Positions 25,783 to 35,143 of a stretch of 64,000 nucleotides of DNA are shown piece by piece. Positions within the stretch are counted from its first letter, which is position 1, and every line of letters begins with the position of its first letter. The DNA lies in NCBI RefSeq assembly GCF_003627795.1, contig NZ_CP032688.1, positions 62,001 to 126,000 on the forward strand, in the 5' to 3' direction. Both the position numbers and the translations under genes were made by a program. The DNA comes from Rhizobium sp. CCGE531 (GTDB lineage: Bacteria > Pseudomonadota > Alphaproteobacteria > Rhizobiales > Rhizobiaceae). The notes beneath the pieces were generated by a model. It saw only the letters and a program-made list of their open reading frames with translations, did no database searches and was not told where the DNA came from.

Positions 25783-26070
25783 TTGGGCATGACAGACCGT
25801 GATCCACGTTATCGCCGCCACCGCTTTCCAGCTAAAATTATTGCCCACGCGGTGTGGCTTTATTTCCGCTTCCCTTTTAAGCCTGCGGATGGTCGAGGAC
25901 ATGCTGGCTGCTCGTGGGATCATTGTCTTGCACCAGACGATCCGCCTGTGGGCAGAGAAATTTGGTCGTACCTTCGCCAACAACAAGCTTCGATCCTACA
26001 ACGCTGTAAAACGAGAGTTCATGCCGGATGTAGCGCTTCGGCTCCACCCTGTTCCACACCCCACCCCATG
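25755..26070 (+). mobile_element. IS6-family transposase remnant (left copy)
   Basis: From the ATG at 25789 the frame reads MTDRDPRYRRHRFPAKIIAH and AVWLYFRFP; a frameshift then moves to SLRMVEDMLAARGIIV and TIRLWAEKFGRTFAN, the N-terminal part of an IS6 (IS26-like) transposase. After that similarity stops, so no DDE domain remains. The preceding bases (ACGGACCTTGG...GTGCGATGAT) recur before the second copy near 32718 and are likely the element's end. Inactive. Confidence 0.8.
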
Positions 26071-26307
26071 ACCTCACCACGAGCCATCATCGCGAACTGG
26101 GAGTAGCAGCGATGAACCTATGGGCCCAAATTGCTCGCGCATCACTGACAAAACAGACCGGCGTCACGGGCTCGCCTCTTTGCCCTTAAGTCTAAGATTC
26201 CCGTCGAAGTGACGGCGAGGACCGGCTGCAACCCCTCAATTGCCCTGTTCGCCCGTCGATGGCGATAGGCGGACCTCATGCTTGGATACCGTTTCGGGAA
26301 GGAAGTG

Positions 26308-27288
26308 ATGATGTGGAGAGTTGAGAGTGTCCCCCTCATTGACCATTTCTCGCTCAAAGGCACTTGCAGCGAGGAACTCGCGGAAGCGCTTTCCAGGCTT
26401 TCCCCGCAGTCACCAGCGCATGTAGAGGGCGATAAGACGATCGCCTACGATATACATGCGATCGCCAACGGCCCGATTGCAGTTATTGCTGCGCACTACG
26501 AGGGCGACCTCAAGGTACAGCACCTGGGACCGGCGGAGGCAAACATCATCATGCTTCCACTCCATGGGCGATCGGTCGTTACCGTGGACGGCAGACAAAT
26601 CCCGTCGGAGGGAAGGCGTGGCGTTTTCGTGAACAGCATGTCGGCGAGTGCAACCCAGTTCATTGGGCCCAGAAAACATTTGGGTCTCAGGATCGCCCAT
26701 GATGAATTGACGCGCCGCTTAGAACGTCGGCTCAATACGCCGATAAGAGGCAGCCTCGATTTCTCGCCAGAAATCGATCTGTCGGTCGGGTTCGGCTCTC
26801 TTTTGGTGCAACTGGTACCAGTGCTGTATGCTGGATTACGAGACGGAATCCTCCATCAATCACCGATAGCACTTAATCACCTCACCGAAACGACGATGGA
26901 GCTTTTGATCGAAGCTGCGCAGCATCGCTACTCACCTGAGTTATGCCGCGTTGCTGAACCACCCTTACCCAAGGCCGTTAAGCGGGCGATCGACTATATG
27001 CGTGCCAATATTGCTCGGCCGCTATCTCTTGAGGAAATCGCAACGGCCTGTGGTGTTAGCCGACGCACTCTTCAGAACGGTTTTCGCAACTTCCGAAATA
27101 CGACCCCTCAGGCATTTCTGCAGCACCTTCGGTTTGAATCAGTGCATGAGGAGCTGATGAAAGGAGAGCCTGGCCTCTCGGTCACCCAGGTCGCTCTGAA
27201 ATGGGGCTTCGTGCATAGAGGCAGGTTTTCTGCGGACTATCGGAAGCGCTATGGAGTACTTCCCTCGGAAACATTGCGTATATCATAG
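26308..27288 (+). CDS. AraC-family transcriptional regulator
   Basis: 327 residues. C-terminal AraC/XylS double helix-turn-helix: LPKAVKRAIDYMRANIARPL, IATACGVSRRTLQNGF, and SVTQVALKWGFVHRGRFSADYRKRYG. The N-terminal half is a cupin-like effector domain of the AraC_binding_2 type. The ATG pair at 26308/26311 has GGAAGG just upstream; the earlier ATG at 26278 lacks one. It lies between two IS6 remnants with a chemoreceptor and a GGDEF-EAL gene, none with an obvious metabolic role, so its targets are unknown. Confidence 0.88.
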   Translation: MMWRVESVPLIDHFSLKGTCSEELAEALSRLSPQSPAHVEGDKTIAYDIHAIANGPIAVIAAHYEGDLKVQHLGPAEANIIMLPLHGRSVVTVDGRQIPSEGRRGVFVNSMSASATQFIGPRKHLGLRIAHDELTRRLERRLNTPIRGSLDFSPEIDLSVGFGSLLVQLVPVLYAGLRDGILHQSPIALNHLTETTMELLIEAAQHRYSPELCRVAEPPLPKAVKRAIDYMRANIARPLSLEEIATACGVSRRTLQNGFRNFRNTTPQAFLQHLRFESVHEELMKGEPGLSVTQVALKWGFVHRGRFSADYRKRYGVLPSETLRIS

Positions 27289-27559
27289 GCGGATTGCCGA
27301 TCAGGCGGCGCGCTCGACCGTCTTGAAGGCGTGATAGCAATAGAACTCTCCAACAACTGGCTGGGCCCAATATCTGTCTTGCTGATGATCCCCTGAACGC
27401 AACGATGTTCCGATCTGCGCAACGCAGTTCCAAACCAGTACATGGGTTAATCATCTGGTAAGTGTGCCGCGCTCATCTCACACATAGCGGTCGACATCAC
27501 AATGTTCTGAACCGCATCGCTAATGGAAGCCGGTGTAATTTTTAGTCCATGAGGAACAT

Positions 27560-29827
27560 ATGTCGAGACTGCCGCTATCTCTACTTTTAATGATTTTGGC
27601 AATTATCCCTTTGACGGCTTTCCTACTCATAGGAGTATCGACATCACTGGGCTATTACCACGAATACTCTACGTTTCGAAGCGCGCAAACAACGCAGCAA
27701 CTTGGGCGGGAAGGTGGGTTCCTGGCCCAAGCTGTAGCGGCAGAAGCGTTTGCAGGCGCCGACGTCCGTCGGGCAAGACGAGCCGCATCGGACAGCGCTT
27801 TTACAGCGGTCTTTTCCGCTTACGACTCTTGGAAAAAGGCATTCGACGATCCGGCCATAGAGCGGGCAGTACAGATCATTCGGGAAAGGCGGGAGAATAT
27901 CGACAGCTTCCGCCGGCGCGTCGATGACGGGACCGCTGGCGAGGCGGAGGGAGCCGTTGCCTTGCGCCCAGCTGCCGTTGCGGGTTTGGAGCTCGTCCGT
28001 CGCACTGGGGCGACTGTCAATGACTTGGACTTGGCACGTCAAATCACCGGTTTTCACGCGTTGATGCAGATCACGGAAGCAAGTTTGCTGGAGATCAGGC
28101 CGGGCCGAGCCTACATCAAAAATTCAGTAATGTCCGTCGATCTATTTTCGTCCCTCTTACAGTCGAAAAATCTAAAGCAGCTTTATGTGCCCACCATGCA
28201 CGAATTTCTCCCTGCCGATCTCGTCAAATCGTATGACGACTTCGAGGCCAGCGCCGCAGGCAAGTTCATCGCGGACGTTCGCGATCAGATGTATGCGAAC
28301 CAGCCGGGCGTTTCGTTCCCCGCCGAGACGTTGGATCGATGGAGTGAAATGACCCAACAGCGGGCTGCTTTGTTGACCGAACTCGTTATGCGCACCGGCG
28401 ACAAGTTGGACGAGATGGCATCTCAGCGGTACGCCGATCTTCGCAATGCCTTTATCGGCTACTCCGGCGCCACACTTCTGATCATGTCGACGGTACTCAT
28501 TCTGAGCATTTCGGTCGTTCGGAAAATTTCAAGCTCCATTCGAACACTGACAAGCCGGATGAAGGCACTCGCAGAAGGGAATACGTCGGCGCCGGTGCCC
28601 TTGACGATCCGACGCGACGAGATCGGCGACATGGCGCGTTGCCTCGAGTTTTTCCGCGGCGTGGCCATACAAAAAAATCACCTGGAGACATCCGCGGAAG
28701 CTGAGCGCGTTCGTTCTGACCAAGAGAAGCTGGATATTCAGATAAGGGCTGAAGAAGAAGCAGAAGAGCGCCTCGTCCGAGCGACGACGGCATTGGCAAC
28801 CGGGTTGAAGCGGATGGCGGATGGAGACCTGATTTATGAGATCGACGAACCGTTAGCGCCACAGTTCGAAAGCTTGCGCAGGGACTTCAACGCATCCATT
28901 CGCCAGCTCCGGGACGCGCTTGTTACCGTCGGCCATTCAGTCGAAACGGTCACGAATGGCAGCTCGGACGTCTCGGCCGCATCTGAAAATCTTTCAAGAC
29001 GCACCGAGCAGCAGGCGGCTTCGCTCGAGGAAACTGCAGCCGCGTTGGAGGAAATAACCGCCAACGTTGTATCGACGACAAAGAGGACGGCTGAGGCGCG
29101 CGGAGCCGTCCGACAGATGCGAGATCATGCGGAAATGTCCGGTCGCGTTGTGCGCAATGCTATCGGAGCCATGAACCGCATTGAAAACTCCTCTAAGCAG
29201 ATTGCGCAGATCATTAGCGTCATCGACGCGATCGCCTTCCAAACGAACCTCCTGGCGCTGAACGCTGGCGTCGAAGCAGCGCGTGCTGGCGACGCGGGAA
29301 AAGGCTTTGCGGTTGTTGCCCAGGAGGTCAGGGAGCTTGCACAGCGCTCAGCGACAGCGGCGAAAGAAATCAAGGATCTCATCGGCAATTCAGCTCTGGC
29401 GGTCGACGAGGGCGTAAGGCTCGTGAGCGAAACCGGCTCGGGCCTGAGAACGATTGAAGAGCTTGTGCAGGATGTAAATCTTCATATGGACGCAATCGCA
29501 ACAGCCTCCCAGGAACAATCGTCGGGCCTGCGCGAGATCAACGGCGCGGTTAATCATATGGACCATGCCACTCAAGAAAATGCGAACATGGTCGCGGAGA
29601 TGAATTCTGCAGGATCACACCTCGCTCAAGAGAGCCAAAGCCTCGCCGCGCTGTTGAGACATTTCCACTTCGAGGAAAAGAGCGCGGATTTCCAGCCACA
29701 GACGGTGACGGGCGAACTTGGAAAGAGGTCCCCGGCCGGTCAGACAAGGGTTGGCCGCGGAAACTATCCGATGCGCCGCGGTAACCTAGCACTTGCGCCT
29801 TCGAACGATGATTGGCAAGCGTTGTAA
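27560..29827 (+). CDS. Methyl-accepting chemotaxis protein with NIT-like sensor
   Basis: 755-residue chemoreceptor. First membrane helix at residues 5-30, a long helical periplasmic region (40-290) that resembles the nitrate/nitrite-sensing NIT domain, second membrane helix about 298-320, HAMP domain, a second HAMP-like segment near 415-460, and a signalling domain with the tip [20 protein letters not shown] near 555-575. The signalling half is close to that of the chemoreceptor at 6343-8859, the sensor is not. Ligand unproven. ATG 27560 has AGGA 4-5 bases upstream, a little close. Confidence 0.92.
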   Translation: MSRLPLSLLLMILAIIPLTAFLLIGVSTSLGYYHEYSTFRSAQTTQQLGREGGFLAQAVAAEAFAGADVRRARRAASDSAFTAVFSAYDSWKKAFDDPAIERAVQIIRERRENIDSFRRRVDDGTAGEAEGAVALRPAAVAGLELVRRTGATVNDLDLARQITGFHALMQITEASLLEIRPGRAYIKNSVMSVDLFSSLLQSKNLKQLYVPTMHEFLPADLVKSYDDFEASAAGKFIADVRDQMYANQPGVSFPAETLDRWSEMTQQRAALLTELVMRTGDKLDEMASQRYADLRNAFIGYSGATLLIMSTVLILSISVVRKISSSIRTLTSRMKALAEGNTSAPVPLTIRRDEIGDMARCLEFFRGVAIQKNHLETSAEAERVRSDQEKLDIQIRAEEEAEERLVRATTALATGLKRMADGDLIYEIDEPLAPQFESLRRDFNASIRQLRDALVTVGHSVETVTNGSSDVSAASENLSRRTEQQAASLEETAAALEEITANVVSTTKRTAEARGAVRQMRDHAEMSGRVVRNAIGAMNRIENSSKQIAQIISVIDAIAFQTNLLALNAGVEAARAGDAGKGFAVVAQEVRELAQRSATAAKEIKDLIGNSALAVDEGVRLVSETGSGLRTIEELVQDVNLHMDAIATASQEQSSGLREINGAVNHMDHATQENANMVAEMNSAGSHLAQESQSLAALLRHFHFEEKSADFQPQTVTGELGKRSPAGQTRVGRGNYPMRRGNLALAPSNDDWQAL

Positions 29828-30000
29828 ATCTTAAAGGCGGCGTCGCCGACCGCAGTAAAATACGCATCTTGGCCGATTGTGAACGAGAGCGATATCCCGG
29901 TGGGGTAAGCGGCATAATACTCCGCCAAATGACTTGTGCGGTCCAAAAAAACCGTGGCTTGACACATGATTGTTCAGCCACGTTACAAGAGGACTGGCAC

Positions 30001-32700
30001 ATGACACAGATACGTCAATCGGAACTAACATCCCGCCTCGGACAGCTTGTAGAAACGCAGATGGCGACTGATGCTCAAACCATCCAGGGGCGTAACGTCT
30101 TACGCAATGCGGTCAATGCCAGTCCTCCGCTTGCCACGGGCATGGCATCGCCATTTTCGGAGGCCTCCGTTATCCGGCCATCGCATGGTCACGACGAGGA
30201 TGTCGCTAATCTGGGGCAACCCTTTGAGAAGTCTTTTCGGGCGCCCCCCCGGCATTCTGAGTCAACCGTCGACATGCCATTCGACGCCGAAGAGATGTCC
30301 AGTGCCGTCGTGCTCGACGCCATCCCACTACCCGTCTTCTTCAAGAACAGGGATGGGGTTCACCTTGGTTGTAACAGGGCGTTTGAAAGCTTCTCCGGCC
30401 GCTCAAGAGCAGAGATTATCGGAAAAACCGTTTTTGATTTGGTACCCGCACCCATAGCCGAGACGTATGCCGCGTTGGACGAGGCGCTTTTTGCAAATGG
30501 CGGTGTTCAGCAATATGAAGCAAAGGCCACCGCGGAAGATGGTGGCGTGGTTGATCTTTTACTCAGCAAAACAGCGATCACTGATATCGCCGGTAACAGG
30601 ATCGGCTTGGTTGGCGCGATGTTGGACATCACAGAACGAAAACGTGCGGAGCATGATCTCAAAGAGGCTCTTGAATTCGCAGAGGGAATTATCGCCGCCA
30701 TTCCTGACGTTCTGTTCGAGGTAGATGCCGACGGTCGCTACCTGCAGGTCTGGGCAAGGAATCAGGAGCTCCTGGCGCAGCGAAAAGAAGTGCTGCTCGG
30801 TAAGCTTGTCCGCGATGTGCTCCCTCCAGATCAGGGCGACATCGCTATGCTGGCACTTGAAGAAGCCAATGAAACCGGCGCCTCCTACGGTCGGTGTGTC
30901 CGTATCGCCCTACCAAACGGCGAATCCCGTTGGTTTGAACTGTCGGTGGCAAAGCGACCAAGCAGCAATCACTCGACCGTCACTTTTCTTGTGTTATCCC
31001 GCGATATTACCGAACGAAAGCACGCCGAGGGAACAACTATTGAAGCTCGAGCCCGCCTCCTAAGTGTCCTGCAGACCATTCCTGACATGGTATGGCTGAA
31101 AGACGTAACAGGCAAATATCTGTTGTGCAATCATGCGTTCGAAGGATTGGTCGGCAAGGCAGAAGCGGAAATCGTTGGGAAAACGGACTATGATTTGTTT
31201 ACTCCCGAACTCGCCCAGTTTTTTCGGGACAAGGATGAGGAGGCCATGCAAGCCGGCCGTATTCTCATCGATGAGGAACGGTTCACCGCTCACGAGGACG
31301 GCCGATCAGTGCTTTTGGAAACTCGTAAGGTTCCGGTATTCTCCGGGGGAAAGCTGACCGGGATTCTCGGCGTCGCCCGCGATATCACCGAACTGGACAC
31401 GTCCCGTAAGAAAATCCGTCAGATGGCATTCTACGATTCTCTGACCGGCCTGCCTAACCGGACACTTTTCAATGAACGGTTACGCGAGATGATCAGGGAC
31501 GCGGCTTCGGCGGGCCAGCGAGCCGGGGTGATGCTGGTCGACATGGACCATTTCAAAGCAGTCAATGACACTATGGGACATCCAGTCGGTGACGAGTTGC
31601 TGCGGCAGGTGGCGACCCGCTTGAAAGAAGGCGTCCGTACCAGCGACACAGTGGCGAGACTCGGTGGCGATGAGTTTGCTGTCTTGCTTCCGAATGTTAA
31701 GGACAATGACGATTTGGCTCAAATTGCCAGCAGAATGCTCGCCGCATTCGGAGAACGTTTCATGCTTTCCGACAGGGAGTTCTTTGTATCCTGCAGTATT
31801 GGGATAGCGGTATTTCCAAATGACGGCGACGCACCCGACGATTTGGTGAAATATGCGGATTCTGCAATGTATTTAGCAAAGCGTTCGGGGCGTAGCAACT
31901 TCCGCTTTTACTCAAGAGATCTCACGATTGGGGCTGAAAAGCGCCTGGCGCTAGAATCAGACCTACGCCTTGCTATGAAACATGGGCAACTTGAACTCCA
32001 TTATCAACCAAAGGTCCTTTTGGACAACGGAAAGGTGATCGGTTCAGAAGCCCTGCTTCGATGGCATCATCCGAGGTTGGGAATGATCCCTCCGGGCGAA
32101 TTCATTGGTGTCGCCGAGGAAACCGGATTGATCATCGATCTGGGACGATGGGTGCTGCATGAGGCGTGTCTGACTGCTGCCGTCATGAACGCAGATGGAC
32201 TGCCCCCGCACAAGATCGCGATAAATTTGTCTCCCAAGCAGTTTCAATGCCCGCATTTGTCGCAAACGATCGCGGACGTATTGCAGGAAACCGGTTGTCG
32301 TGCGGAGTGGATCGAGGTCGAAATAACTGAGAGCCTCCTGCTCCACAACTGTGAGGGCGTTTCGACGACACTCTCTCAATTGCATGCGAGCGGAATTTCC
32401 ATAGCGATCGATGATTTCGGCACCGGCTACTCATCTTTGAGCTATTTGGCCAACTTTCCCATTGATACCCTCAAGATCGACCGGTCATTCATCAATCGAT
32501 CCGACAAGCGTAGTCGGGAACTGGTGAAGGCAATTCTCTCGATTGCGCGTTGCCTAGGGCAAAATGTGGTCGCTGAGGGCGTGGAGACGGTTGAACAAGA
32601 AAAATTCTTGACTGAAAGCGGCTGCGCTGTGGCACAGGGCTTCTACTATAGTAAGCCCATTCCGAAGTCCGAACTTCTCGTCGCGAACGCACGCCCCTGA
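30001..32700 (+). CDS. PAS-PAS-PAS-GGDEF-EAL cyclic-di-GMP protein
   Basis: 899-residue soluble protein that can make and break cyclic di-GMP. ATG 30001 is chosen for its AAGAGGA ribosome site; the frame is open further upstream without one. Three PAS domains (about residues 97-205, 230-340 and 353-465), a GGDEF cyclase domain with intact RLGGDEFAVL near 553, and an EAL phosphodiesterase domain with SEALLRW near 683, DDFGTGYSSL and LKIDRSFI. Both active sites look complete, so net direction cannot be told. It follows the NIT chemoreceptor and may link the same signal to motility or attachment. Confidence 0.93.
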   Translation: MTQIRQSELTSRLGQLVETQMATDAQTIQGRNVLRNAVNASPPLATGMASPFSEASVIRPSHGHDEDVANLGQPFEKSFRAPPRHSESTVDMPFDAEEMSSAVVLDAIPLPVFFKNRDGVHLGCNRAFESFSGRSRAEIIGKTVFDLVPAPIAETYAALDEALFANGGVQQYEAKATAEDGGVVDLLLSKTAITDIAGNRIGLVGAMLDITERKRAEHDLKEALEFAEGIIAAIPDVLFEVDADGRYLQVWARNQELLAQRKEVLLGKLVRDVLPPDQGDIAMLALEEANETGASYGRCVRIALPNGESRWFELSVAKRPSSNHSTVTFLVLSRDITERKHAEGTTIEARARLLSVLQTIPDMVWLKDVTGKYLLCNHAFEGLVGKAEAEIVGKTDYDLFTPELAQFFRDKDEEAMQAGRILIDEERFTAHEDGRSVLLETRKVPVFSGGKLTGILGVARDITELDTSRKKIRQMAFYDSLTGLPNRTLFNERLREMIRDAASAGQRAGVMLVDMDHFKAVNDTMGHPVGDELLRQVATRLKEGVRTSDTVARLGGDEFAVLLPNVKDNDDLAQIASRMLAAFGERFMLSDREFFVSCSIGIAVFPNDGDAPDDLVKYADSAMYLAKRSGRSNFRFYSRDLTIGAEKRLALESDLRLAMKHGQLELHYQPKVLLDNGKVIGSEALLRWHHPRLGMIPPGEFIGVAEETGLIIDLGRWVLHEACLTAAVMNADGLPPHKIAINLSPKQFQCPHLSQTIADVLQETGCRAEWIEVEITESLLLHNCEGVSTTLSQLHASGISIAIDDFGTGYSSLSYLANFPIDTLKIDRSFINRSDKRSRELVKAILSIARCLGQNVVAEGVETVEQEKFLTESGCAVAQGFYYSKPIPKSELLVANARP

Positions 32701-32715
32701 GGGCATCGTGACGGC

Positions 32716-33235
32716 AACGGACCTTGGGATTTGTCGTGCGATGATATGGCATGATGGATCGTGATCCACTTTGTCGCCGCGAGCCCTTCTTGCTGAAATT
32801 ATTGGCTACGCGGTGTGGCTTTAGTTCCGTTTCGTTTTTGAGCCTGCGGATGGTCGAGGACATGCAGGGCCGCTCGTGGGATCATTGCCTCGCACCAGAC
32901 GATTGGCCTGTGGGCAGGGCACTCTGGTCGTACCTTCGCCAACGACATTCGCCGCCGCAGTTCCGGTCGGCTCGCCCACAAGTGGCATCTGGATCAGACC
33001 GGTGTTTCGATCCGTGGCAATAAGCATTGGCTCGGACGAGCCGTAGATCAGGACGGATTTGTTCTGGATGTGCTCATACAAAGCCAGCGACGTACCAGAC
33101 GGCCATGCGAGCCGCACATCAGCCGGCTGCCGACCTCGTTCCATTCCAATCCTGATTGTCGCGGTGCCGCTGTTGATTGTGCGCGTGAAGCATGCGCTCG
33201 AGGCCGACGCATAAACGTCACGGAACCTGATGTCC
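32716..33235 (+). mobile_element. IS6-family transposase remnant (right copy)
   Basis: Second decayed copy in the same orientation as the one at 25755. It starts with the same end sequence (ACGGACCTTGG...GTGCGATGAT) and MDRDPLCRR, then SLRMVEDM, and after frameshifts TIGLWA, RTFANDIRRRSSGRLAHKW and SIRGNKHWLGRAVDQDGFVLDVL, reaching further into the transposase core than the left copy. Several indels make it inactive. Confidence 0.8.
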
Positions 33236-33517
33236 CAATGTGAGGGACGAGGCGGACCGTCATTTTCACGCTATAAGGAGCGCAAAAATAGCCACTTTAT
33301 CAAACTATCCCAGTTGCTTAGCTAAAATCACGTAAGCTGAATTATGGAACATCCATATCGTACGAAGCATCGGAGGAGATGAGCCAGATGTCGGAGGCCG
33401 CACGGGCCGACAGGGCAAGCAGACAATCGTTTAGCCGGTCTCTATTCGTCTTCTGCCCGGGCGTGCCAGCAAGGCCGCATAAGTGCGAAACACACGAGAA
33501 GTTCCGATGATGGCGCG

Positions 33518-34210
33518 TCAGCCAGTGGAAATGTATCGTGCGACACGCGACAAACCGTAGGAGATGAAATTTCGCTGTACGAAGCCGACAGCTTTCAAAT
33601 CCCCAGCTCGTAATGCGCGGCAGAGTTCGTCTAGCTCCTCTTTCAAGAAGCGGGTTTCATCTTCCCACATACGGTCAACAAAGGTGTACCAGACCCGGGA
33701 AGCCTGGAAGTAGAAGCGATCATGAATGTCACGAACCGCAGAATTGCCAATCAGTGCGTTGACGGCGAAGTGAAGCTCGTGATTGATCTGGAAGAACTGC
33801 TCGAAATCGCGAGATTGTAACAGCTCTTCAACGCGAGGGATCAGCGCCTCGATATCTTCGAGAGACTTGGCCGCCCGCTCCGGCCTGCCGAAATCACCGA
33901 TCATCTCGCTGAGTTTCAGGCGGAATGCGTAGACATCCTTGAACTCCTGGAAGTCGACTCCGGTGACCGTCGTGCCGACGCCGTTACGCGTCTCAACCAA
34001 ACCTTCATAGTCGAGCCGCTGTAATGCTTGTCGAATCGGAGTTCGGCTCACCTTGAATTCCGCCGCAAGCTCGGTCTCGACCAGCAGCTCGCCGGGACGA
34101 TATTGCAATAGGCAGATTCTGTCGCGGAGAACGCGATGGATTTCGGTCGCCTGCCCACGCGGAGGCGCGGCTCGTGGCGTCTCGCGCCTGAATGCAGCAG
34201 CTTTAGCCAT
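33518..34210 (-). CDS. GntR/FCD transcriptional regulator
   Basis: 230 residues: N-terminal winged helix-turn-helix (VLRDRICLLQYRPGELL, FKVSRTPIRQALQRLDYEGL) and an FCD ligand domain. Its ATG overlaps the stop of the upstream isomerase-like gene by one base, so the two are translated together. It resembles the GntR protein at 60672-61415 in the DNA-binding part (RICLLQYRPG versus RICLLDYQPG). Likely operators are two CTG-N4-CAG elements in the divergent region 34984-35143, controlling both itself and the M24-fold gene. Confidence 0.9.
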   Translation of the reverse strand: MAKAAAFRRETPRAAPPRGQATEIHRVLRDRICLLQYRPGELLVETELAAEFKVSRTPIRQALQRLDYEGLVETRNGVGTTVTGVDFQEFKDVYAFRLKLSEMIGDFGRPERAAKSLEDIEALIPRVEELLQSRDFEQFFQINHELHFAVNALIGNSAVRDIHDRFYFQASRVWYTFVDRMWEDETRFLKEELDELCRALRAGDLKAVGFVQRNFISYGLSRVARYISTG

Positions 34211-34983
34211 CAGCTCTCTCTGAAAAGGCGGCCATATTTGTCGTTCCGGTCATTGACGCCCGCCAGACGCAAACAATCCCACATCATTGCCTGGTTGCTC
34301 GTGATTACCGGCTTTCCGGTCTCGGCTTCAAGTGCCTTAATAATATCTACAGACCGAAGAGCTCCACAGCTAATGAAAATCGCGTCCGATCCAGGTCGAT
34401 CCACCTGCCTTGCAAACTCGAAGATGTAGTCCGGCGTGACGCGCACCATATCCTCGTCATTCTCGATGTTCAGCCCCTGAATGTTCAATACTTCGAACCC
34501 GCGCTCTTCCATATAGACGCGCTCGATCTCGTTGACCGGATCGACGTAAGGCGTCGCGACGGTGATCTTCTTGCCGTTCACGGCATTCAAAGCCCGCATG
34601 ACCCCCGAAATGATGGAAGTCGGCTTAGCGCCAGGCGCACCGCGCGTGAGCTCCGCAAACACATTGTCTTCGCCAATCACAACGCTGCCAGAGGTACATC
34701 CGTAGCAGATAACATCAAGCTGCACTTCGGGGACAATCAGTGCGGCGGCATCTCCGATGCCCGACGCCATGGCGGACAGGGTTCCTACATCCACCCGGTT
34801 CGCCATGGGCGCTCGCTGAAAATGCACCCCTACTCCTTCCGGAGCCAGCTTGAACATGTCCTCTTCGATGGTCTGCTCCATGGCCAGGAGCACAAAGCCT
34901 ATCTTCGCCCTGTGATGACGACCCGCATCAAAACGAATGCCGCCACGCCCGAGGGAATCTTCAACCGCGCCAGTCTTTTGCAT
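34210..34983 (-). CDS. Asp/Glu-racemase-superfamily protein (EutA/maleate isomerase-like)
   Basis: 257-residue protein of the arylmalonate decarboxylase/maleate cis-trans isomerase branch. Two conserved cysteine sites are seen, CYGCTSGSVV near residue 95 and ISCGALRS near 207, matching the cysteine pair of the superfamily. EutA of ectoine utilisation belongs to the same branch and also neighbours an M24-fold hydrolase, as here. ATG 34983; upstream is the divergent promoter region. The reaction could be isomerisation, racemisation or decarboxylation of a dicarboxylate-like intermediate. Confidence 0.82.
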   Translation of the reverse strand: MQKTGAVEDSLGRGGIRFDAGRHHRAKIGFVLLAMEQTIEEDMFKLAPEGVGVHFQRAPMANRVDVGTLSAMASGIGDAAALIVPEVQLDVICYGCTSGSVVIGEDNVFAELTRGAPGAKPTSIISGVMRALNAVNGKKITVATPYVDPVNEIERVYMEERGFEVLNIQGLNIENDEDMVRVTPDYIFEFARQVDRPGSDAIFISCGALRSVDIIKALEAETGKPVITSNQAMMWDCLRLAGVNDRNDKYGRLFRES

Positions 34984-35004
34984 AACCGAAACTCCGTCTC
35001 CCTA

Positions 35005-35124
35005 CCAACCTGTACACAGCAGCTTTGAATGCCGCAATATTTATCGCTTAAAATTGCCAAACAAGAGTGATTGACAGAATTTTTGGAGCTGTTTACTCAT
35101 TGCTATATCCAACCTGCATACAGC
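35005..35124. promoter_or_regulatory. Divergent regulatory region with two repeated operators
   Basis: CCAACCTGTACACAGC (35005-35020) and CCAACCTGCATACAGC (35109-35124) are direct near-identical copies 104 bases apart, each with a CTG-N4-CAG dyad. Between them TTGACA (35071-35076), 17 bases and TACTCA (35094-35099) form a promoter for the M24-fold gene. They are candidate sites for the GntR protein at 33518-34210. Confidence 0.6.
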
Positions 35125-35143
35125 TCGGAGAAGGCGGAGATAG

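Noticed and set aside
33419..33430. GCAGACAATCG, a partial match to the regional operator
   Set aside because: Only the 9-bp core is present, without TTGACA or the second arm, far from genes of that regulon. Probably chance.
33379..33483. 34-codon frame with a good GGAGGAG ribosome site
   Set aside because: Very short, no recognisable content, next to IS debris.
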